Assembly: GCA_027943335.1 (NCBI GenBank)
Contig: BSBK01009267.1
Coordinates: forward strand, 186,001-250,000
Source of the DNA: Chamaecyparis obtusa
Lineage: Eukaryota > Streptophyta > Pinopsida > Cupressales > Cupressaceae
Length of the DNA stretch: 64,000 nt
Direction of reading: 5' to 3'
The position numbers and the translations under genes are program-made. Shown in pieces: positions 10,344 through 22,403 of this stretch. How positions within the stretch are numbered: position 1 is the first letter of the stretch; the number at the start of each line of letters is the position of its first letter. The notes beneath the pieces are model-generated. The model worked only from the letters and a program-made list of their open reading frames with translations, did not search any database and was not told where the DNA came from.

Positions 10344-13300
10344 TCAAGATCTGTCGAAGGCCAACTTGGCCTTGATATCAAGGGTTAGATTTTTATAATT
10401 GTGCCAAATCATGATTTCCCTTGCTTTAACTACAAAATTGGCCAACTCATCTGCTGTACCATTTGCTTCCCTATAGGCATGAGAAATAATGACTTGATTA
10501 AAGGAGTTAATTATGATCCTAGCTTCCTCGATGATCTCCTTAACTACCCATAATGTCTTAGTCTTGTCACTAATACATTTTAAAATGTTGAGTGAGTCAC
10601 CCTCTATCCACACCTTTTGGGCCATGTGTTTCTTGACAAGTTTAAGTGTTTGAAGAAGGGCCATAGCCTCGGCCATGTGGTTGTTTTTCACCCCAAGAGG
10701 TAAAGCCACCATCGCTAGGAAGTTGGCCATGTCATCTCAGATAAGCCCCCCATAGCCAATTGGACTTGGGTTGCCCTTAGCAGCACCGTTGAAATTAATT
10801 TTTATCCACCCAGGTGGAGGAGAAAGCTAGATAGCATTCTCCCTAGGATTAGGTTTATGATTAATAGTCCTCCCACCCAAATCACCAGCATTGAGATCCA
10901 ACAATCTACCAGATGACATCTTGAAATTTTTCTTTAAGCTTGTCTTTATCTTTTCAGCAATCACTTTTGGAGGAAGATCAATGTTCTTGAAGACTCTATC
11001 ATTGCATTCCCTCCATAACCACAATATAACATGAGATGGGATAATATTCCACAACTGTCAATCAATAGGGGAGAAATCTTTTCTCCATTGATTACAAAAG
11101 TTTTCCATGTTTTTGGGGAAGAACCATTTAATCTCCCAGCATTGAAGTAATTCATTCTAGACTTCCCAAGCATATCTACAGTCTACGACCAGATGAAAAA
11201 CCATTTCTTCAGCATTTTTACATAAGAAGCATCTATTGCTCAGCATCATACCCCTTTTTTGGAGATTGTCAATTGTGGGGATTTTATTCTACAAAACCAG
11301 CCATAAAAAAATATTAATTTTGGGGATTAAAGAATTATCCCATACTTGAGCCCAGAAGGGGATGGGGTTTGGTTGCTCAAGTAATAGCTCAGAATAGGAA
11401 GCCACCGTAAAGATTCTAGAAGGAAGAACTCCCCCAAGGAGCTTGTCTTCTCTAGAAGCCTTAACCTTCCAGATCACAAGATCTAGCATAAGAGGTTTTA
11501 ACGTTTCAGAAGAAAGGGACAGATCAATCCATAAACCATTCCTCTAGTAATCCCTGACCAAGGCTCCATATCTCTAAACACACTGATTGATGAAGGGTTG
11601 AAAAGTAGCAACATAATTAAGAGGGTAATCTTTGATCCAATAGTCTTCCCAAAAGAGAATTTTCCTGCCATTTCCTCAAAACCATCTAGCCCCTTTAAAA
11701 GCCGCATTATTAGCATTTTGTATACTATTCCAGATAAATGATCCTTGCATTTTCAGATCAGTCTTCCAGAATTCCTAAATATGAGAAAAAGAGAAGAGGT
11801 ATTTTTTATGAATGATGTCATTCCATTCTCTTTTAACACCAAAAATTCATCAAATCTGTTTAGCCAGCAGGGCTAAGTTGGTGGCTCTAATTGGGCGGAT
11901 CCCTAGCCCCCCCCACTTTTGAGGAGTGAAAACCTTGTCCCAAGAAACTAAAGCTAATCTCTTTTTTTCCTCCACTCTTGACCATAGAAAATTTCTCTAA
12001 ATTTTTTCAATAATATATGCATATTTTCTAGGGATCTTAAAGAGACTAAGAGCATAAATAGGAAGACTCTGCAGTGACGATTTAAGGAGCTGGAGCTTAC
12101 CAACTTGACTGAAAGTGACTCCTTTCCATCCAACCAACTTCCTATTGAATCTATCAACAATGCCACCCCAGAAAGACTTCGAAGGTTTAAGACTAAGAGG
12201 GAGGCCCAGATAAGTAGCAGGAAGAGACTTAATTTTGCAGCCTATAATTTTGGTTATTATATGTTGCCTTTCCTCAAGAGTATTAATGAAGTATAAGGAA
12301 CTCTTATCCCAATTGATAATTTGACCCGATCCAAGGGATTAAGTAGAGAGAGCCTGTTTGACAATCTTGGCTTCCTGAATAGAAGAAAAGCCCATAATGA
12401 TTGTGTCATCCACGAACTATTCATGTGAGCATGGACTTGAAATCGAGGAAGGGGATAGGCCAACAAAAGACCCATTAGAAGCCATCTTCTAAAAAAGATG
12501 CCCCAGGCATTCAGCCAAAATGGAGAAGAGGACAGGAGAGAGAGGATCTCCTTGCCTTAACCCCCTAGAGGGTTTAAAAAACCTAGAAGGAGAGCCATTG
12601 ATCAAAATGGTAGCAGAAGAAGAACTGATAAGCTAAAAAACCAATTGAAGGAAGATATCTCCAAATCCAAAGGATCTAAGAACTTTTATCAGCAAATCCC
12701 AATCCACCTGATCATAGGCCTTCGAAAGGTCCAATTTAAGGAGAAAGCCAGAATTAAGAGAAACCTTGGTAGAATGGATAACCTCATGAACCTTCAGGAT
12801 CGAATCAAGAATCTGTCTACCAGGCACAAAGCCACTTTGGTGTGGAGAGATAATCTGGGGAAGAATAGTCAATAGCCAAGAAGTGAGCACTTTTGAGAGA
12901 ATTTTATACACTGAATTACAAAGGCTGATTGGTCTAAAAGCATCCATCGAATCAGCACCAGGATTCTTAGGGATCAGAGAAAGAAAGGTCGCATTAATCT
13001 CTTTAAGTAGGGATTTAGAGCCAAAGAATTCTTTGATTGCATCACATATGTCCACTTCAAAAATATGATAGAATTTTTGGAAGAAAAACATAGGAAATCC
13101 GTCTGGGCCAGGGTATTTGTCACCTTCAAAGGAGAAGACCGCCACCTTGATTTCATCCTGAGAGGGAATAGAAAGAAGAACACAATTAGTAGCATCATTG
13201 ATAATGTGAGGAATATTATCAAGAAGAGCTCTCTAATTCACCATGTCAAGATTCAGATCTTTTGAAAGAAGGGAAGAGAAAAAATTGATCATAGCTTCAG

Positions 13301-13619
13301 AGATTTCTTTATCTTGAGTAAGTTCCCCTTCCTTCACTTTGAGTTTAGAAATTTTGTTGGTTTCTCTATGTTTAGAAGCAGATAAATGGAAGAAACGAGT
13401 GTTCTTATCTCTTGCTTTGAGCCAAATAGACCTAGATCTCTGCCTCCAATAGTCTTCTTCCTTAGAAATAATATTATGGGATTTAGCCAAGATACTTTCT
13501 TCCTTGTCCCTCAACTCCATAGTCAACCCCATCTGTTGAATATTTTCTTGGAGAATATCAAGATCTTTTTTGAGCTGACTTTTAGTTTTAAAAATATCCC
13601 CAAAAATGGTTTTACTCCA
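10344..13619 (-). pseudogene. LINE ORF2: reverse transcriptase, zinc-binding domain, RNase H
   Basis: All minus-strand segments share one phase, so this is one frame of about 1090 codons carrying roughly a dozen or more nonsense codons and no obvious frameshift. Reverse transcriptase motifs include [62 protein letters not shown] and the catalytic FVDD near 12405. A zinc-binding RVT-associated domain follows (11489-11170; CFLC, H, C), then RNase H with FNGAAKGNP, EAMALLQTL and WIEGDSLN near 10800-10350. These identify an L1-like LINE of the plant type that carries RNase H. The enzyme would copy its RNA at the target; this copy is dead. Confidence 0.88.
13615..13619. repeat. target-site duplication CTCCA, left copy
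   Basis: CTCCA here matches 20328-20332 exactly. Both copies encode the same position of the LINE frame, as expected of a true target duplication. Confidence 0.8.
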
Positions 13620-15896
13620 TTGTTAGTGCTTCTTTTTCCCCAAAGGTTAGATTGACATAAGGATTGATAGGGCTGATGTCACATTCACTCAACACTCCAA
13701 ATCTGATAAGGAAAAAGGCCAACTAACAAGGATCAGAGAGAGATCCTTCTACACTTTGAGCTCCACATCACTTAGGCAGGTATACCTCATCTGCACACTC
13801 ATACAACTTGTGTCACACTATAGTCCTGCAAGTAACTGACTATGGAATGGTTCTCAAACCCATATAGATATCTTGTACCTCAAATGAAACCAATATCTCA
13901 TGCAATAGCCCTACTTTCATGGAGTGAGTATGAAAACCAGAGACCTACACTAACAACATGCAAGGGAAATGGTGGGATTGAATGGAAATGATTTTAGATG
14001 GATTGAAAGGACCCTTGAGATGCCCTAATTCTCTCATAGACCAATGCCTTGTCCATTGGGCCACAGAGTCAAATAAAGTACTGCAAGGGATAGCTATGAA
14101 ACAAGAAAACAATATACTCAATGTGTTGATGCCTAACATCAATCACACACCATGACCAAACCTCAACTTAACAACCCACTTGTGTATCCAAGTATGTTAT
14201 TACCCACCTAAATGATTTTAACCCTCCCCTTAGAAAAGACCTATAAATAGGTAATACATTGACCAACATCCACTGGAAGACAAGCATAACATATCTTTGA
14301 CACCTCAGCACATACATACATGAATACTAACCCTGAACCAGTTATCTCTGCAAAGAAAACTCCACTTGCAAACACTTAGGAAATGAAAACAAAAAAATCA
14401 AACACCCTTGATGTATGATTAATGAATTTAGAATCCAAATGGGGATAGCTTGGTAACAGTAAGAGTATATTAAATTCTCATACATAAAACAAGTCTGTTA
14501 CAATATGCATTGTATTCTCTGAACCAACAAGGGAAAGAAGAACACCCTGTATGCAGAGAAAAGGAGAAATATCTACAGGAAAAGGACCCTTCACTGGAAC
14601 CAATTCTCCTCAAAAAATTTGCAGAAGAAGGAACCCTGACTAAGTCAAAATTTTGACAACTTATACCACTAGCTACCTTGGAAACCCAAAATAGGTTGCA
14701 ACAAGCTACAGACAGCTAGGGCTAGGGTTTTCACCCACCACACCAATCAAAATTACATCAAAATTTACTACAAGGGCAATAAACCAAGCAATCTAGAGAG
14801 AGAAAATCTCAGACAAATTTTGCAATTACGAGCATCATTGAGATCAGGATAGAAAACTAGGGGATTGCTATGAAAACTAGTCAAATTGGCCACCTACAAA
14901 CACACCTCAAGCAACAAAATAGTCCTTCACCAAGTATAAAACCATCATGAAATCGACCACAGGAACCCTAGACCACACTACAACAACAAGCGCCACCAAA
15001 CCAATCAAATCTGGCCATGAAAGCAATCAATTCTAGTACTTCCTATCATGAAAACCCTTCTGCAAATTTGAATTCAAATGCAATGGCTAGTCAGAAAAAT
15101 TTAAAACGTGGCTATAGATCTCTTCCCCTTCTTGGTAGATTGAGTAGCCACATTTAATTCACAATAATTATTGGCCCCAGCACAACGTGGCACCCTGGTC
15201 ACATGATTGCATGGTCGAAAGATGGCCCTTGTGAACATGCGACAAGGCCATGAAACTACCACCTCATCCTCCCAGTCTGACAGCGGGACCACAACACTTC
15301 TACACCAAAGGGACATGTGATCATGCAACAGCCAACCATAGGCCACCACATAACTTCTAGTGGGACCACTTCCCTCCCCACCAATAGGCCCAGTACAAGA
15401 AGTAATCGGTGGCATGGTCGCATGTAAGAAATTTTTGACATGCGATCATGCGACAACCAATCATTGTAAAACCCCTGAAGACTCGGTGCACCATTCGATC
15501 GCACTTTCATAATTAGAGAATGCAAAAAAATAGGGTAGAAGTGCAAGGTTGAAAACACATAGGGTTTTTAGCAAAATATTGAAAACATCCAAAGTTTTCA
15601 GCAAGGAAATAGAAAACATCATAGGTTTTTGACACTATGGCAAATTCTGAAAACATTTTCTATAGAACTTAAAACTTGAATATCTCCCTGGGTTTTGTGA
15701 ATTAGGATATGTGATCTGAATTGGAGCTTGGTGACACATTGGAGAACATATGGCTAAGAGCACACACCATGAAACATCATGGATCTACTTCGCACATTAA
15801 AACTTTGATTGCAGGCAGGGCAGGACACTTTACAAAACAATGCAAGGAACATGCCATTTTCAAAGGATTTTGCACTGACTAGAAAATAGACTAACA
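13620..15896 (-). repeat. 3' LTR of the gag-only element
   Basis: Direct repeat partner of 18070-20327, visibly similar over its full length with scattered substitutions and small indels. It begins TTGTTAG and ends CTAACA on the plus strand. Compared with the other LTR it has lost the left arm of one long hairpin (near 15310). I see no clear polypurine tract next to it. Confidence 0.85.
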
Positions 15897-16244
15897 GTGG
15901 CTCTAGTTGGGGATGTGTGCCTCCTATAGGCACAACAAGAACCTCAGATCTCCAGGAATAAATAGACCACCCACTAGAAAAACACAGAGACCTCAAAAAG
16001 GACAGGGAACAAATAGGAAAGGGAAACTATTTACAAAATTTACAAATTTACAAAGATGGCCCCGGGCCACCAAAAGAAAACCAGTGACCCTCCTCAATCA
16101 AAAATCTGATTTTCATCAATATGCGTGACCAACCACCTGAAAATTTCTTGACCATCTTGCAGCCAACATATATGAATATTCATGGGCTGAAAAACAAACT
16201 TGCACTGATCACCACCCATGTTCTTCCAGTCATGACTGTTGTAT

Positions 16245-17276
16245 TCACACATACTCATAGTCCAAGAAGTAGGGAACATCATCTACTTCTTCCTGATGAC
16301 TAGAAACAAAAATTTGATCTAGTAATGCAACAGAAAATGTAGCATATGGAGCATCATGCATTACTATACAATTACCTAGCTGAGAAGGACTTGAATTCTC
16401 TGATTTACCTTCATGCATTTCTTCAGCCACTAAGCAACTTGGTTCATCACTGACATCTTCTTGAACTAGATAATGAACCAAAGGAAGGTCTATTTCAAAA
16501 TTATGGTGATAGGGGAAGAACCGATCTACATCATCATTTTCACCAAAAGAAAATTTGTCCCAACTGTTGAAAGCAAAGTCTTCAACACTATCACATTCAG
16601 TATCATATTTAGTAGAAATAGAAAAGGGGTTTGAACAAAAAATTTGGTCATCACTGTAATCTTGATGATAGGAAAATACACTGTCATGTCCTTCTACTTC
16701 TCTTTCTATAGAGTCACTACCAGAGGGGGAACCTAATATACACGGATCTTCATGGTCACTTTGAACACTAGCCTCATTATCTGTGTCAAAGTGTATATCA
16801 TAGGGGAGTTGCAAATCAAAGCCTATATAAGGTGCATACCTTTGGAATTCATCAGCCAAGAGTGCTGATATATTTTCACTACTCAATGGACTTTGGGCTT
16901 CATTTTCCTCTTCATCAGCTACATCCTTGTTATTGCAAACATCATTCTTATCCAAGATAAGAATGGAGACCTTTGGCCTTAGATCATCTTGTGTGAATAA
17001 ATCAATGTAGGAATCATCATCTGCATCATATTCAATATCCTCTCTTTCACACAAAACATCATCAATCTGAGACAATAAGAAAGAATCCTGATGTTGAAAA
17101 GAAGAAAAATCTGCAGACAAGTTGGAAATGTTGTCAACCTCAGATTCATCTTCAATACTCTCATATGCACTAACCTCAACACCAGCTTCATAATCAATAT
17201 CCTCTACAAAATGAGAATCAACATTAGAAACACTAGCCTCCTCATGATCACCATAAGGAACCACCATTCTTCTCAA
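16245..17276 (-). pseudogene. acidic frame of the gag-only element, 343 codons
   Basis: An open frame exceptionally rich in Asp, Glu and Ser, with few basic residues, lies directly after gag in the same phase, separated from it by one TAG and seven sense codons. It has no retropepsin, reverse transcriptase or zinc motif. It probably is the C-terminal, disordered part of the gag polyprotein. That it stays open for 343 codons while neighbouring elements are riddled with stops suggests fairly recent activity. Its role is unknown. Confidence 0.6.
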
Positions 17277-17297
17277 TCTTCTATCCTCCTCTAACTG

Positions 17298-17669
17298 CTA
17301 GATGTCAATTTTTCTTTTTGCAATCTTCATCTTGAGAGCAGCAACCTCATCAAAATGTTCAATAAACTTTTCTCTCAAAACATCCAAAGAAGGGATTGAA
17401 CATGAAGGCAAGGGCAGGAACCACCTCCTTGCACCATTAGAAAATGTATGCACAAAAAGCCTCATAGCAACATCTTCATGTTCAATATCCATATCACCAA
17501 AAAGATCCATGACATGAATAACATGCTGGCTTGCAGAAACAAACCCACCAGCTAGGAATTTAGGCAAGTATTCCCCATCCTTAATAGAAAACTCATTAGG
17601 GGCACCTTCTATGCCATCAAAACAAAAGGGCCTATATTCCTCCATGAGGAACTGCCCACTAACTACCAT
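17298..17669 (-). CDS. gag-like protein of the gag-only element
   Basis: A 123-codon open frame starting at the Met at 17669, about 380 bases after the primer-binding site. It contains FLAGGFVSASQHVIHVMDLFGDMDIEHEDVAMRLFV-type gag features in short form: HEDVAMRLFVHTF, a RRWF motif and LREKFIEHF. These align with HEDIAMRLFVETL, WF and FEDHF of the gypsy gag at 1293-2114. The frame ends in TAG followed by CAG TTA, and the downstream frame is in phase, so the stop may be read through. Probable capsid precursor; it would need enzymes supplied by another element. Confidence 0.7.
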   Translation of the reverse strand: MVVSGQFLMEEYRPFCFDGIEGAPNEFSIKDGEYLPKFLAGGFVSASQHVIHVMDLFGDMDIEHEDVAMRLFVHTFSNGARRWFLPLPSCSIPSLDVLREKFIEHFDEVAALKMKIAKRKIDI

Positions 17670-18048
17670 CCCTTTACAATAGTGCTGGACACTTGATAGG
17701 GATACATTTCATATCTTTGAAAAATACCTAGGATTTTTGTAGCAAAAGACTTTATTGACTGGAAGGTAGGGCATATCTAGAGCTCATCCTGCAGCTCCAT
17801 TAGGTTCTTTGCAATGTAGAGTCCCCACCTCCTGGAAGAGGAAAATTAATTCTTTGTTTCTTCTTCCAACCAATACAAAACTCCACAAGTAACCATAGTG
17901 TTTATCAAAAGGAACACTGATCAAACAGAGAAAATCAGAGCCACCACTCAGCACGCAGTGAGAAAATTTTACAAGTGTATTTTTTTATATCAGACTCTGT
18001 ATTATGGCCACCAGAGATTATGATTTCTTTAACAAGATTTGTTGCCCA

Positions 18049-18067
18049 GTTCCCAGTAGAGTCACCA
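18049..18067 (-). other. primer-binding site of the gag-only element
   Basis: Read on the minus strand this is TGGTGACTCTACTGGGAAC, starting three bases (AGA) after the inner end of the 5' LTR. It matches the site at 2334-2350 at most positions. Its place fixes the element's orientation as minus. Confidence 0.7.
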
Positions 18068-18069
18068 TC

Positions 18070-20327
18070 TTGTTAGCTTTTAAACTTGTTCCCACACGGT
18101 GCCAGGTTTACACTATAATTGACAAACTGGTTAGTCTTCACTCTAAAGTCTGACAGGGAAAAAGTGCCAATTGATGAGGACCGAGGGCATCCTCCTTCTT
18201 TGATCTCCACATTCACTAAGGCAGGTATTACCTTATCTGCACACTCAAGACACCTCATGAAAAACAATAGGCCTACAGATAGATTATTGTGGAATAGCTT
18301 TCAGACTCCTTTAGGTATCATGTACCCCAGTGAACCACACCTTATGCAATAACCTACTTGCATACAATGAGTCTGAAACCTAGATGCCTATCCTAACAAC
18401 ATGGAAGGGAAAGATGGTTCACTAAATTATTTTAATGTTGGGTTGAATGGTCCCTTGAAATACCCCTAGTCTCCCATAGACCAGTTCCTTATCCAATGGG
18501 CAGGAGAGTTAAATACCTCACTGCAACAAAGCTATGAAACAAGAAGCCAACACACTCACCCTGACTAGATCATACATTACCAAACTACCTGTACACCCAG
18601 ATATGTTATTACCTATCTAAAGGAAGACCTAAGAACAAGCAATACATTAACCAGCATCCACTAGAAAACAAGCATGACATATCTTTGACACCTCAGCTCT
18701 TACATACGTGAATACTAACCCTAAACCAGTTATCTCTGTGAAGACAACTCCACTTGAAAATACTTAAGCAATGCAAATAGAAAAATTAAACACCCTTGAT
18801 GTATGATTAATGAATTCAAAATCCAAATGGGGATAGCTTGGTAATAGTAAGAGTATATTAAATTCTCATACATAAAACAAGTCTGTTATAATATGCATTG
18901 TATTCTCTGAACCAGCAAGGGAAAGAAGAACAACTTGTATGCAGAGAAAAGGAGAAATATCTACAAGAACAGGACCCTTCACTAGAACCAATTCTCCTCA
19001 AAAAAATTGCAAAAGAAGGAACCCTGACTAAGTCAAATTTTTGACAACTTATACCACTAGCTGCCTTGGAAACCCAAAATAGGTTGCAACAAGCTATAGA
19101 CAGCTAGGGCTAAGGTTTTCACCCACCACAACAATCAAAACTACATCAAAATTTACTACAAGGGTAGGAAACCAAGCAATCCAAAGAGAGAAGATCTCAG
19201 ACAAATTTTGCAATTACGACCATCATTAAGATCAGGACAGAAAACTAGGGGATTGCTATGAAAACCAATCAAATCGGCCACCTGCAAACACACCTCAAGA
19301 AACAAATTAGTCCTTCACTAGGTACAAATCCATCATGCAGTTGACCACAGGAACCCTGTACCACACTACAACAGCAAGCACCACCAAACCAATCAAATTT
19401 GGCCATGAAAGCAATCAATTCTGGTACAACTTGTCACGAAAACCCTTCTACAAATTTGAATTCAAATGCAATGGCTAGTCGGCAAAATTTAAAACATGGT
19501 CGTAGATCTCTTCCCCTTCCTAGCAAATCGAGTGGCCACATTTAATTCACAGCAGTTGCGGGCCCCAGCACAACGTGGCACCCTGGTCACATGATCGCAT
19601 GGCTAAAAGATGGCCCTTGCGATCATGCGACAAGGCCATGAAACTACCACCTCATCCTCCCAATCTGACATCGGGACCACAACACTTCTACACCAAAGGG
19701 CTAGGTGTCAATTGGTCGCATGATCGCATGTCAAAAATCTCTGACATGCGATCATGTGACAGCCAGCCATAGGCCACCACATAACCACCAGCAGGACCAT
19801 TGCCCTCCCCACCAACAAGCCCAGCACAAGAAGTAACCGGTCGCATGGTCGCATGTCAGAAATTTCTGACATGTGATCATGCGACAACCAATCATTTTAA
19901 AACCCCTGAAGACTCGGGCCCACCATCTGATCGCACTTGCATAATTAGAGAATGCTAACAAATAGGGCAAAAGTGCGAGGTCAAAAACACATAGGGTTTT
20001 CGGTGAAAGATCAAAAACATCCAGGGTTTTCAGCAAGGAAATAGAAAACATCATAGGTTTTTGACACTATGGCAAATTTTGAAAATATTTCCTACAGACC
20101 TTAAAACTTGAATATCTCCCTGGGTTTTGTGAATTAGGAGATGCGATTTGAACTGGAGCTTAGTGACACGTTGGAGAACCTATGGCTAAGATACCACACC
20201 ATGAAACATCACAGATCTACTTTGCACATTAAAACTTTGATTGCAGGTAGGGCGGGACACTTTACAAAACAATGCAGGGAACAGGCTATTTTCAAGGATT
20301 TTGTACTGACTGGAAAATGGACTAACA
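18070..20327 (-). repeat. 5' LTR of the gag-only element
   Basis: Direct repeat partner of 13620-15896. It contains two long inverted repeats based on GATCGCATG: arms at 19715-19733 and 19742-19760, and at 19840-19858 and 19867-19885. The far end CTAACA is followed by the CTCCA duplication. Presumed promoter and polyadenylation signals were not resolved. Confidence 0.85.
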
Positions 20328-20429
20328 CTCCACATCTTCACATTATTCTTAAAATTGCAAAGTTTCTTGACCACTCTAAACATAGCAGTGCCATGAATAT
20401 TAACTGTCCACCATTCTTTGATATTCTTT
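20328..20429 (-). mobile_element. 5' remnant of the LINE, beyond the nested insertion
   Basis: On the minus strand this reads KNIKEWWTVN, then GTAMFRVVKKL and NFKNNVKMW, the segment between endonuclease and reverse transcriptase in plant LINEs. The next residues of the protein are found at 13619 and lower, on the other side of the LTR element. The LINE is therefore 5'-truncated here, at the target duplication GTATCAAATGTT (20430-20441). Confidence 0.8.
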
Positions 20430-20441
20430 GTATCAAATGTT

Positions 20442-20758
20442 GGTATCAAAGCTATTTTGCCAATGACAATTCCAATTGACACTTCCACCAGTATATTATG
20501 ATGACAGCTATTGACTATGATAGTTCCAATTGACAATTCCACCAGTATATTATGCTACCAGATATTGATCTTGGATATATATTATGCTGATAGATATTGA
20601 TCTTGGCTACTATGGTTCTTTGTAGTTCTTTCTGAGAACTCACGATGACAGTTCTTTCAGGCAATATTTTCTTGATGTTCTTTTCTAGTTTTATCATGCC
20701 TTATAGACATGTTTTTCACAACTCAGGTGATTTTGCATCAAGGCCAAATGGGGGAGTT
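20442..20758 (+). other. copia 3' untranslated segment with polypurine tract
   Basis: Non-coding sequence between the right LINE duplication and the 3' LTR. It contains two copies of a CCAATTGACA...CCACCAGTATATTATG stretch (about 20470 and 20525) and ends with CCAAATGGGGGAGTT, a polypurine tract where plus-strand synthesis of a copia element would start. Confidence 0.65.
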
Positions 20759-22403
20759 TGTTGGTCTTTGTTTTGTCCTTAATGCAAAGGCCTGCTATGA
20801 GTTCATTTACTATCTACCGTCATGTGATTGTAAATGACTTACCATGGTTAGTTATCATTACTTTCATTGACTCTGGGTTATTGACACTTGGTTTCTTTTG
20901 CCCCACGTGGTTCTCTCTTACGGTGGATTTGAAATGATTATGTTTTTTGATTCATTTGAAAATTATTTTGCACTTGAATGGTATACATGATTCATTTGAT
21001 TCTTTATCAAACCCTAATGAAGGGTGTCACCATGATTACTACAGTGAAGGTTTGGAGATTCTATGTTGACCTTGTGGTTGTGCGTTTTTACTATGTTTTT
21101 CATCTTCATGAAAGGAACAGGTCAATACCATTTTTATGGTATCTTTGCATCTTCTGAAAGTATTTGTTAACTGGTTTCAGAAGGTTAATCTTGCTCTAGC
21201 TTACAATGTTATGGAACTGAGATAATTTTGTTCTATTTTTTATTCAAACACTGATACATGTTTTGTTTTCTATGTTGGAAACTCTCCGAGCATTTTTTTC
21301 TTCAGTGGTTATGCTCGGATGTCACACTAACAGTATTTTTATGGCTCCTTGTAAAATCATTTACTATCACTTGGTATGCATCTTCAGTCAAGGTTTGGAA
21401 AATTGATATTTTATCTTTTGTGCATATTCTTGAAAGGAATTGAAAATAGCTTATCTGCTTTTCAGCATTATTTTGGTTCAGCTATTTGTTGTTTGTTTAA
21501 AATGGGGATTGGTGTCTTTTTGACACTTGGGTATTCGACAACAATTTGAGTGTAATTAGTTTGTGAATTTGGATATTCATGGCAACATTATTTTTATGAA
21601 TTTGGGTTTTTACGACAACATGAAATAGACCTGGGTATTCACTGCTGCATTTTTTAATGAGTTTATGGTTCAGTTGGCAGTTACATGGTTTTTGTGTAAC
21701 AAATCAGTTATGATCCTTCAGTTAAAATTAGTTCTTGAGAGATGATCTTTGGTTCTCACCAAGATTCTTCGATGGAGGGTTTTTTGAAAACAAGTCTAAA
21801 GTAGTTCTTATTTTCGGTTATTAAAATTAGTTTTATGTTGAACTGATATTGCTATCAGTTGCAACATCTGAATCAACTTTTCCTGTAAATTCTCTTTGGA
21901 AAATGTATTTTGGATACTTCCTATTTAAGAGGAAGATATGATTGTAAAAGTGTGTGAAATTTTTTTGAGAGTGCTCTGATATGAATAGTATTGAAAGAAT
22001 ATCTTAAATAATTTGATATATAAGATGTATGCATTGTAATATGCATACAGTTATATATATAAGTTATATTGACAGAAAATTATCAAAGTGAGAAGTTGAG
22101 GGCCATAGCCTAGGAAGGCAGTTGTAGCTGCTACTGTGTAACAAGGGTTATTGCTCAATAAAATTACAAGTTAGATAGTAGTGGTTTTTCTCCCTATAAC
22201 AAAACCACGAGGTTTTGAGGGTTTCCCACTCAGCAAAAATCTTGTCTTGTCTCTTTGATTGAATTACTTTCTCTTCTTCTTATTTTCTATTGCTTATGAC
22301 TTTGTCATTTCACAAGTTTGGAAGTTAAGTTCTACATTAATCTTGTTAAACTTGTTATGTTCTGATTCATGCCCCACTCTCAGAACTGTCACCACTTCCA
22401 ACA
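20759..22403 (+). repeat. 3' LTR of the copia element, 1.65 kb
   Basis: It starts TGTTGG right after the polypurine tract and ends CCAACA, a perfect 6-bp terminal inversion. Sequence directly outside the right end is homologous to exon 2 of the CPS gene (22404 corresponds to 38654), which independently confirms the boundary. The matching 5' LTR is not in the window. Confidence 0.8.

Larger units (their letters stand above)
8192..13619 (-). mobile_element. L1-type LINE, main part
   Basis: A minus-strand, 5'-truncated non-LTR element. In coding order it has the region upstream of reverse transcriptase (part of it beyond the insertion, at 20328-20429), reverse transcriptase, a zinc-binding domain, RNase H (ORF2, 13619-10344), then an extra long frame (10329-8485) and a 3' untranslated tail ending near 8192 with a short A-rich end. 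The endonuclease and ORF1 are missing. The LTR element at 13620-20327 splits it, and the ORF2 reading resumes exactly across the CTCCA duplication. Confidence 0.85.
13620..20327 (-). mobile_element. gag-only LTR retrotransposon (LARD-like), with two LTRs
   Basis: Two long direct repeats (13620-15896 and 18070-20327, about 2.27 kb each) flank a 2.2 kb internal region with a primer-binding site and a gag-acidic frame but no protease, reverse transcriptase or integrase. LTR ends are inverted (TTGTTAG ... CTAACA). A 5-bp duplication CTCCA flanks the whole element (13615-13619 and 20328-20332), and the LINE frame resumes across it. Lack of pol makes this a non-autonomous large retrotransposon derivative. 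The shared primer-binding-site motif and gag resemblance suggest the gypsy at the left edge as a helper lineage. Confidence 0.88.
4750..22403 (+). mobile_element. Ty1/copia retrotransposon, 5' truncated, split by nested insertions
   Basis: A plus-strand copia element carries gag (from about 4750), zinc knuckle and protease (5272-5916), integrase (5917-6560), reverse transcriptase and RNase H (6880-8068), a 3' untranslated segment, a purine tract (GGGGGAG) at 20751 and a 3' LTR at 20759-22403. The untranslated segment is split by a LINE at 8192-20429 with target duplication GTATCAAATGTT. The 5' LTR and start of gag are absent; they may lie left of the window if the gypsy element inserted into gag. 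Two internal deletions and many stops make it inactive. Confidence 0.8.

Noticed and set aside
20435..20460. TTGGTATCAAAGC as a copia primer-binding site
   Set aside because: It follows the LINE target duplication and lies in the copia 3' segment before the polypurine tract, not after an LTR end, so the match is probably chance.
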